From Bradyrhizobium lupini (GTDB taxonomy: Bacteria; Pseudomonadota; Alphaproteobacteria; Rhizobiales; Xanthobacteraceae), in contig NZ_CP162553.1 of the NCBI RefSeq assembly GCF_040939785.1, forward strand, positions 7,273,001 through 7,337,000: a stretch of DNA of 64,000 bases, written 5' to 3'. Below, in pieces: positions 58,126 to 64,000 of the stretch (positions within the stretch are counted from its first letter, which is position 1; each line of letters opens with the position of its first letter). The notes beneath the pieces are model-generated. The model saw nothing but the letters and a program-made list of their open reading frames with translations. It was not told the DNA's origin and made no database searches. The position numbers and the translations under genes were made by a program.

Positions 58126-60609
58126 CTATTCCACGCTGCCGGCGCCACGGCGCAAATCAGCCTCGATCTGCAACCGGGTGCCGCCGCCGAAGCGGGCGCG
58201 GTAGACCTGAAGGTTCTCCATGATCCGCTGCACATAGTTGCGCGTCTCGGAGAACGGGATCAGCTCGACCCAGTCGACCGCGTCGACCTTGGGGTCACGC
58301 GGATCGCCGTAGCGGTCGATCCACTTCTTCACACTGCCGCGGCCGGCATTGTAAGCGGCGAAGGTCATGATGTAGGAGCCGCGATAGTCTTCGAGCAGTC
58401 CACCGAGCTCGGCCGAGCCGAGCGTGGCGTTGTAGGCCGAATCGTTCTTCAGACGCCCCAGATCGTAGGTCCCGCCGTGCCGCTTGCAGACATAGCGCGC
58501 AGCGTCCGGCGTCACCTGCATCAGCCCATAGGCCTGCGCCGGCGAGACGACCGAGGGATTGAAGGCGCTCTCCTGCCGCGCGATGGCGTAGATGATGCTG
58601 CGCTCGACCTCGGGTCCGATCGGCGTGAATTGCGGAATGCCGTTGACGGGATAGGCATAGAAATCGAACGGCAGCCCGCGATTGAGCGCGGCCTTGCCGA
58701 GCAGCAGCATGCCGCGCGCGTCGCTGTGGCGCTGGGTGAGCTCGCCGAGGCCGGCTAGCGCTTCGGGATCGCCGTTCTCGCCCATGTCGGCGAGCAACGG
58801 TATCACCATCTCGCGCTCGTCGAGCTCGTAGAGCAGCTGCGCGGCGCGCACGATCTCCAGCCGTTCGGCACCGCGGCTGCGCGGCTGAACGTTGAGCTCG
58901 ATCTGCGGCAGGCCGAGCTTGGCGCGTGCGAGCTGGCCGTAATAGCTGGTGGATTGCTCGGCGGCCCGCGCGTAGGCGTTGCGCGCCTCCTGCTGGCGGC
59001 CTGCAGCTTCGGCGGCGCGGCCCTGCCAATAGCCGGCGCGCGCCAGCGTGGTCGGATTGACGCTGCCGATCCCGATGCGGGCAAAGTGCTGGGTGGCGGC
59101 CGCGGGATCGTTGAGGAAGCGCAGCGCGATCCAGCCGGCGGTGAACTCTTGCTCGGTCTTGTAGATGTCGCGCGAGGGCAGGGCCGCATCGCGCGCGATC
59201 AGATAGGCGCTGCGGAATTCCTCGGTGTCGATCATCTTGCGCGCCAGGAGGCGCCGTTCGATCCACCATTCGTCGAGATTGTAGAGCCGGCCCGGATCCT
59301 TCGGTGCCGACAGCATGAGCTGGGCGGCTTCCGCAAATTTCTCCTCGCGGCGCAGCAGCTGGATCTTGCTGAAGATGAAGCCCGGATCGCCGTGCAGCTC
59401 GCGCGGCACGGCTTCGAGCAGCGCACGAGCGTTCGGCGCTTTCTTGAGGGAGGCGATGCGGGCTTTGGCGAGTGCGACATAGCCGGCCCCGAGGCGCTTT
59501 GCAGCCCGCAATGCGGCCTCGTTCTCGCTGCCGTAGAGCAGCGTATCCATCCGCGCCTTCTGATCGCCGGGCGTCAGCAGCGCGCCGAACTGGTCGAGTG
59601 CGTTGTTTTCGGTCTCTTCCGACATCGGGTCGCTGCGCCAGGCATCGCGCACCAGACGTTCGGCGTTGGCACGGTCGCCGCGCGCCAGCATCGCCTTGGC
59701 GAGCGTGAAGCGGCCCTTGGCGGACACGGGGGATTCGTTCTCGAACCACGACCACGCGACCTGGTCGTCGCGCCTGTCGTCCCACATCGCGGCCTCCAGG
59801 CGCCGGCGCAGGAAGGTCTGCGAGGGCCAGCTCGGATTGGCGGACAGGAAGGCGCGGTAGCGCTCCACAGTCGCGGCATTGTCCTCGCTGCGAAGGATGA
59901 TCCATTCCGCGAGTTTTCGCGCGACCGGATCCGAGATCGTGGCCGCGGCACTGGTGGCGTCGCCCGCCTTGCGCTTGCGCACGAGCTCGATCACGGTCTC
60001 CAGCGTGTCCTTGTCGGCTTGCGGCGTCGAGGAGGTCGCAGCAACCGCAGCCGGTGTGACCGGCTTGCGCGGGGCGGCATGCTGGCGGGTCGCCGGAGCC
60101 AGGACAGGAGCCGCGACGGGCTTGGCGGAGGCCGGGGCGGTCGGTCTGACGATGGCCGTTGCTGCCGGTGCGGGTGCGGTCTTCGGGACCGAGCCGCCCG
60201 CGGCCGGCTGAGGTTTCGGCGCGACAGCCGCAGGCTTCAGCTTGTCCTTCGCAGGTTCCTTGCCTGCGTTCTTGCCAGCATCCTTGCCAGCGTCCTTGGC
60301 AGGCTTCTTCGCGGCATCCTTGGCGGGTGGACTGGTCGCGCCCTTGCTTGCGCCCTTGGCGGCGTCCTTCGAAATGTCCTTGCCGGTTCCCTTGGACGCC
60401 CCCTTCGCGGTGTCCTTGGCGGCTGGCTTTGCGATTTCCTTCGCGGTTTCCTTCACGGTCTCCGCGGTTGTTTCATTGGATTTGGCCCAGGCGGCGCAGC
60501 CGGCCGACAGCCCTGCCATCAGGCACACGACCAGACCGGTGGATCGCCATGCGGCGCGCGGAAAGGAGATCACGGCGTTTCGTCGCCCCGAATCAGTCAA
60601 TTGGCTCAA
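58126..60609 (-). CDS. slt: Soluble lytic murein transglycosylase (Slt-type)
   Basis: The 827-residue periplasmic enzyme cleaves peptidoglycan to 1,6-anhydromuropeptides. The N-terminus has a signal (STGLVVCLMAGLSAGCAA, possible weak lipobox SAGC). A Lys/Ala/Asp/Gly repeat linker (about 45-150) follows, then a helical superhelix (200-610). The C-terminal SLT domain has catalytic Glu in RQESAFNPSVVSPAQAYGLM and AAYNAGRGSVKKW. The annotated start is TTG 60609; GTG 60573 may be the true one. It is divergent from dapA. Confidence 0.93.
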   Translation of the reverse strand: MSQLTDSGRRNAVISFPRAAWRSTGLVVCLMAGLSAGCAAWAKSNETTAETVKETAKEIAKPAAKDTAKGASKGTGKDISKDAAKGASKGATSPPAKDAAKKPAKDAGKDAGKNAGKEPAKDKLKPAAVAPKPQPAAGGSVPKTAPAPAATAIVRPTAPASAKPVAAPVLAPATRQHAAPRKPVTPAAVAATSSTPQADKDTLETVIELVRKRKAGDATSAAATISDPVARKLAEWIILRSEDNAATVERYRAFLSANPSWPSQTFLRRRLEAAMWDDRRDDQVAWSWFENESPVSAKGRFTLAKAMLARGDRANAERLVRDAWRSDPMSEETENNALDQFGALLTPGDQKARMDTLLYGSENEAALRAAKRLGAGYVALAKARIASLKKAPNARALLEAVPRELHGDPGFIFSKIQLLRREEKFAEAAQLMLSAPKDPGRLYNLDEWWIERRLLARKMIDTEEFRSAYLIARDAALPSRDIYKTEQEFTAGWIALRFLNDPAAATQHFARIGIGSVNPTTLARAGYWQGRAAEAAGRQQEARNAYARAAEQSTSYYGQLARAKLGLPQIELNVQPRSRGAERLEIVRAAQLLYELDEREMVIPLLADMGENGDPEALAGLGELTQRHSDARGMLLLGKAALNRGLPFDFYAYPVNGIPQFTPIGPEVERSIIYAIARQESAFNPSVVSPAQAYGLMQVTPDAARYVCKRHGGTYDLGRLKNDSAYNATLGSAELGGLLEDYRGSYIMTFAAYNAGRGSVKKWIDRYGDPRDPKVDAVDWVELIPFSETRNYVQRIMENLQVYRARFGGGTRLQIEADLRRGAGSVE

Positions 60610-60813
60610 GACCTAGCTGTACAAGATCTGGCTATATTTGATTGAATATGCGGACAAAATACCAACAGCCGCTTACCTTTGCCGGGTTTGCACCACCACC
60701 GCGGCAAAATCGCGGCCTAAACCCGTGCGTCACACGGAAGCGGGTCTTTTACCGGCGGGATAGACCCGATATGAATGCGGCTTGCTCGAGATCGCCGCGT
60801 ACGGAGGAAGTCC

Positions 60814-61704
60814 ATGGCAGCCAAGACGAAATTCCGGGGATCGTTCACCGCCTTGGTCACGCCGTTCAAGAACGGCTCGCTGGACGAGGCGGCGTTCCGC
60901 TCCCTGGTCAACTGGCAGATTTCGGAGGGCACCAACGGCCTGGTCCCGGTCGGCACCACCGGCGAGAGCCCGACGCTGAGCCATGACGAGCACAAGAAGG
61001 TCGTCGAATGGTGCATCGAGGAAGCGAAAGGCCGCGTGCCTGTCGTCGCCGGCGCTGGCTCCAACTCGACCAAGGAGGCGATCGAGCTCGCCCAGCACGC
61101 TGAAAAGGCGGGCGCCAACGCGGTTCTGGTCGTGACGCCCTACTACAACAAGCCGACCCAGGAAGGCATGTACCAGCACTTCAAGGCGATCAACGACGCG
61201 ATCGGGATTCCGATCATCATCTACAACATCCCGCCGCGTTCCGTGATCGACATGTCGGTCGACACCATGTCGCGGCTGTGGGAGCTGAAGAACATCGCCG
61301 GCGTCAAGGACGCCACCGCCAGCATGGTTCGCGTCTCGCAGCAGCGCGCGGCAATGGGCGAGGACTTCAACCAGCTCTCGGGCGAGGATGCGACCATCCT
61401 GGGTTACATGGCCCATGGCGGCCATGGCTGCATCTCGGTGACCTCGAACGTCGCGCCGCGGCTGTGCTCGGAGTTCCAGGCCGCCTGGGCGAAGGGCGAT
61501 CATGCCACCGCGCTGAAGCTGCACGACAAGCTGATGCCGCTGCACAACAACCTCTTCATCGAGAGCAATCCGGCGCCGATCAAGTACGCGCTGTCGCTGC
61601 TCGGCAAGCTGGACGAGACGCTGCGGCTGCCGATGGTGCCGGTCACCGAGCCGACCCGCGTTGCCGTGCGCAGCGCAATGGTTCATGCCGGCCTCATCAA
61701 CTGA
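60814..61704 (+). CDS. dapA: 4-hydroxy-tetrahydrodipicolinate synthase
   Basis: The 296-residue enzyme condenses pyruvate and aspartate semialdehyde in lysine/diaminopimelate synthesis. The Schiff-base lysine is K165 ([10 protein letters not shown]), with Y137 (IYNIPPRS) and T48-T49 (GTTGE), matching E. coli K161, Y133 and T44-T45. The ribosome site GGAGGAAG precedes ATG 60814. mscL, smpB and a peroxiredoxin follow on the same strand; dapA-smpB proximity is common in alphaproteobacteria. Confidence 0.98.
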   Translation: MAAKTKFRGSFTALVTPFKNGSLDEAAFRSLVNWQISEGTNGLVPVGTTGESPTLSHDEHKKVVEWCIEEAKGRVPVVAGAGSNSTKEAIELAQHAEKAGANAVLVVTPYYNKPTQEGMYQHFKAINDAIGIPIIIYNIPPRSVIDMSVDTMSRLWELKNIAGVKDATASMVRVSQQRAAMGEDFNQLSGEDATILGYMAHGGHGCISVTSNVAPRLCSEFQAAWAKGDHATALKLHDKLMPLHNNLFIESNPAPIKYALSLLGKLDETLRLPMVPVTEPTRVAVRSAMVHAGLIN

Positions 61705-61756
61705 CGCGCTGGCCGATCGGGGAGCTTTCATGGCGATCGAGGAAAGAGGCACGCGG

Positions 61757-62173
61757 ATGCTCACGGAGTTCCGCGAATTCGCCATGAAGGGCAACGTCGT
61801 TGACCTCGCGGTCGGCGTCATCATCGGTGCGGCCTTCGGCGCCATCGTGACGTCGCTGGTCGGCGACGTGATCATGCCCATCATCGGCGCAGTTACCGGC
61901 GGCCTCGACTTCTCGAACTACTTCACGCCGCTTTCGAGCAAGGTCACCGCCGCAAATCTCGCGGACGCGAAAAAGCAGGGTGCCGTCTTGGCTTGGGGCA
62001 ACTTCCTCACGCTGACGATCAACTTCATCATCATTGCCTTCGTGCTGTTCCTGGTGATCCGTGCCATGAACAAGTTGAAGCGCAAGGACGAGGCGGAGCC
62101 TGCCGCTCCGCCGAAGCCGTCGGCCGAGGTCGAGCTGCTGACCGAGATCCGCGATCTCCTCAAGAAGTCTTGA
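61757..62173 (+). CDS. mscL: Large-conductance mechanosensitive channel
   Basis: The 138-residue homopentameric channel opens on hypo-osmotic shock. It starts [20 protein letters not shown], then [14 protein letters not shown] (TM1 gate). TM2 is [20 protein letters not shown] and the C-terminal helix bundle ends [17 protein letters not shown] 61757 gives the usual family N-terminus. An ATG at 61730 with a stronger GGGGAG ribosome site would add nine residues. Confidence 0.96.
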   Translation: MLTEFREFAMKGNVVDLAVGVIIGAAFGAIVTSLVGDVIMPIIGAVTGGLDFSNYFTPLSSKVTAANLADAKKQGAVLAWGNFLTLTINFIIIAFVLFLVIRAMNKLKRKDEAEPAAPPKPSAEVELLTEIRDLLKKS

Positions 62174-62232
62174 CGCGCGCGCTTCATCCAAACTGTTAGC
62201 GTCCTCGCGCATCTCGATCAGGTTTGTCCCCC

Positions 62233-62706
62233 ATGGCCGACAAGAATGAACGTCCGATCAAGGTCATGGCGGAAAATCGCAAGGCCCGCTTCAACTATGC
62301 GATCGAGGATACGATCGAGGTCGGCATTGCCCTGACCGGCACCGAGGTCAAGTCGATCCGCAACGGCAAGAGCACGATCGCGGAATCCTACGCCGATTCC
62401 AAGGACGGCGAGATCTGGCTGATCAACGCCACCATTCCGGAATATCTTCAGGGCAACCGCTTCAATCACGAGCCCAAGCGGCCGCGAAAACTGCTGCTGC
62501 ATCGCAAGCAGATCAACAAGCTGATGGGAGCGGTCGACCGCGAAGGCATGACGCTGATCCCGCTCAAGCTTTACTTCAACGAGCGTGGTCGCGCGAAATT
62601 GCAGCTCGCGGTTGCAAAAGGCAAGAAGCTGCACGACAAGCGCGAGTCCGAGAAGAAGCGCGAGTGGAGCCGGGAGAAGGGCCGCCTGATGCGGGCGAGG
62701 GGATAG
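62233..62706 (+). CDS. smpB: SsrA-binding protein SmpB
   Basis: The 157-residue OB-fold protein binds tmRNA and starts trans-translation on stalled ribosomes. It has [40 protein letters not shown] and the basic C-terminal tail [17 protein letters not shown], which enters the mRNA channel. Its functional partner tmRNA is not in the window. It lies between mscL and a peroxiredoxin gene. Confidence 0.98.
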   Translation: MADKNERPIKVMAENRKARFNYAIEDTIEVGIALTGTEVKSIRNGKSTIAESYADSKDGEIWLINATIPEYLQGNRFNHEPKRPRKLLLHRKQINKLMGAVDREGMTLIPLKLYFNERGRAKLQLAVAKGKKLHDKRESEKKREWSREKGRLMRARG

Positions 62707-62710
62707 CGGG

Positions 62711-63304
62711 ATGACTCAGAGAAACCTGCTCGAGGTTGATTGGACCCGGATTCCCGCCCCCGCGGATGACGGCGGCGCCGCGCACCTGAAAGGCATGACG
62801 CTGCCGCCGGTCAGCCTGCTCGCCACTGACGACACGTCAGTCGCGCTGTCGGCGCTGCGTGGCCGGACCGTGGTGTTCGCCTATCCGCGCACCGGCGAGC
62901 CCGGCAAGATCGCGCTGGTCGACGATTGGGACATCATCCCGGGCGCGCGCGGCTGCACGCCGCAGACTTGCGCGTTTCGCGATCTGTTCGCCGAGCTGAA
63001 GGCCGCCGGCGCCGCGCAGGTGTTCGGCCTCTCGACCCAGAGCAACGCGTACCAGACCGAGATGGCCTCGCGGCTGCATCTGCCGTTCCCGGTGCTCTCG
63101 GACGAGAAGCTGGCGCTCACGCGCGCCCTGAATTTGCCGACCATGGAGGTTGCGGGCCTGACGCTGATCAAGCGCCTTGCGCTGATCGTCGACGACGCCA
63201 GGATCACGCATGTGTTCTATCCGGTGTTTCCGCCCGACCGGAACGCCGGCGATGTGCTGGACTGGCTGAAGGCCAATCCGGCCAAAGGCTTGTCTAGGGA
63301 TTAG
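62711..63304 (+). CDS. Peroxiredoxin (BCP/PrxQ-like)
   Basis: The 197-residue thioredoxin-fold peroxidase has the reactive pair C82 and C87 in GARGCTPQTCAFRD, spaced as in PrxQ/BCP proteins (peroxidatic and resolving Cys five apart). YPRTGEPG precedes it. It reduces peroxides with thioredoxin. The gene starts 4 bp after smpB. Its 3' end overlaps the UDG gene by four bases, convergently. Confidence 0.92.
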   Translation: MTQRNLLEVDWTRIPAPADDGGAAHLKGMTLPPVSLLATDDTSVALSALRGRTVVFAYPRTGEPGKIALVDDWDIIPGARGCTPQTCAFRDLFAELKAAGAAQVFGLSTQSNAYQTEMASRLHLPFPVLSDEKLALTRALNLPTMEVAGLTLIKRLALIVDDARITHVFYPVFPPDRNAGDVLDWLKANPAKGLSRD

Positions 63305-63975
63305 TCGAGGTCGGCCTTCACCTTCGCGAACACGGAGCGGAACATGTCCGGCGTCAGCACGCGGGTGTTCGTGTTGTAGCGGGAGCAGTGATAGCTGTCG
63401 TAGAGCCTGAATGCGCCGGCCTGATGCACGGCGCCGTGGCCGAAGGGGGCTTGCGATCCCTTCAGGTTCAGCGGCTTGAGCACGGTGTCGTGCGCAATGC
63501 GCCCGAGGGCGACGATCGCGCGCAGGTTCGGCATCGTTGCGAGATTCGCGGCGAGAAACTGCCGGCAGGTGTTGATCTCGACCGGCAGCGGCTTGTTCTG
63601 GGGCGGCACGCAATGCACCGCATTGGCGATCCGGCAGTCGACCAGCTTCAGGCCGTCGTCGGGACGCGCCCGATATTGGCCCTTGGCGAATCCGTATTCG
63701 AGCAGCGTGGTGTAGAGCAGGTCGCCGGCATAATCGCCGGTGAAGGGACGGCCGGTGCGGTTGGCGCCCTGCATCCCCGGCGCAAGGCCGACGATCAGCA
63801 GGCGCGCCTTGATGTCGCCGAAAGGCGCAACCGGTGCATTGTGCCACAATGGCTCGCGCGCGCGGTTCGCCTCGCGAAAGGCGACCAGGCGCGGACAGAG
63901 CGGACAGTCACGGTCGGGGACGAGGCTGAGAGGCTGGCGGCTTGACCGGGCCGCCTCACTCCTCGAAGTCGTCAT
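63301..63975 (-). CDS. Uracil-DNA glycosylase family 5 (UDGb)
   Basis: The 224-residue DNA repair enzyme has Fe-S cluster cysteines C24, C27, C122 and C137 (CPLCPRL, HCVPPQNK, NTCRQFL). The active-site loop is VGLAPGMQGANRTGRPFTGD and the second motif is YHCSRYNTNTR. This is the UDGb pattern, which removes uracil and other deaminated bases. ATG 63975 is near the window edge; the upstream context is not visible. Confidence 0.93.
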   Translation of the reverse strand: MTTSRSEAARSSRQPLSLVPDRDCPLCPRLVAFREANRAREPLWHNAPVAPFGDIKARLLIVGLAPGMQGANRTGRPFTGDYAGDLLYTTLLEYGFAKGQYRARPDDGLKLVDCRIANAVHCVPPQNKPLPVEINTCRQFLAANLATMPNLRAIVALGRIAHDTVLKPLNLKGSQAPFGHGAVHQAGAFRLYDSYHCSRYNTNTRVLTPDMFRSVFAKVKADLD

Positions 63976-64000
63976 CGCCCCTCGCCGGCGCCATCGTGGT

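Noticed and set aside
58954..60645. 563-codon frame antisense to slt
   Set aside because: Arg/Gly-rich mirror of the Slt coding and repeat region; no protein family.

Overview
The window looks like a chromosomal segment of a Bradyrhizobium-type alphaproteobacterium (Nitrobacteraceae). The evidence is high GC, DivK and PleD cell-cycle signalling genes, EipB, the large Bradyrhizobium-style porin, the alphaproteobacterial pyrB-pyrC pair, and several intergenic palindromes of the kind found in bradyrhizobial genomes. Most of the window is housekeeping sequence. No rRNA, CRISPR array, prophage or complete insertion sequence is visible. One tRNA, tRNA-Ser(GCU), lies at 53.8 kb.

Layout. 0-4.6 kb: HIT protein, FemAB-like acyltransferase, GDPD phosphodiesterase and two RidA-type proteins around EipB. 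4.6-8.6 kb: DUF3572-dinB-ACT operon, then divK-pleD. 8.8-12.1 kb: two secreted proteins of unknown function and a TetR/MFS pair with a clear palindromic operator. 12.1-15.2 kb: an accessory pocket of small orphan genes, including a Tat-like peptide with an NGWGNGG tail and two copies of one leader sequence. 15.4-19.5 kb: an oxidoreductase, a broken phosphotransferase, a second plsY that reads like a cyanobacterial PlsY, and a secreted protein. 19.8-28.5 kb: rpmG, a flavin monooxygenase, NUDIX, DUF983, rnr and topA. 29-32.7 kb: two HxlR regulators, each beside flavin or NAD(P) redox enzymes. 32.7-44.5 kb: dprA, amidase, patatin, plsY, pyrC-pyrB, a VanX-like dipeptidase, aidB, a CPBP protease, an AEC transporter and ruvX. 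44.5-51.5 kb: a LysR regulator with two nitronate monooxygenases, then gatC-x-gatA-y-gatB with two small genes interleaved. 51.5-55.2 kb: gene-poor and repeat-rich, holding a 32-residue lysine-rich peptide gene, a Sel1-like gene and tRNA-Ser. 55.2-64 kb: porin, a cysteine-cluster protein, Slt transglycosylase, dapA, mscL, smpB, a peroxiredoxin and a family-5 uracil-DNA glycosylase.

The most consequential observation concerns sequence quality. Five genes (dinB, a kinase, topA, a patatin and aidB) are each broken by a one- or two-base length change in a G/C homopolymer or CG dinucleotide run. Because topA is normally essential, most of these are probably sequencing or assembly errors. They should be checked before any of these genes is called a pseudogene. 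I did not find a convincing new multi-gene defence or metabolic system. The best candidates for new biology are the 12-15 kb small-gene pocket, the transferred-looking plsY, the small genes inside the gat operon, and the lysine-rich peptide.
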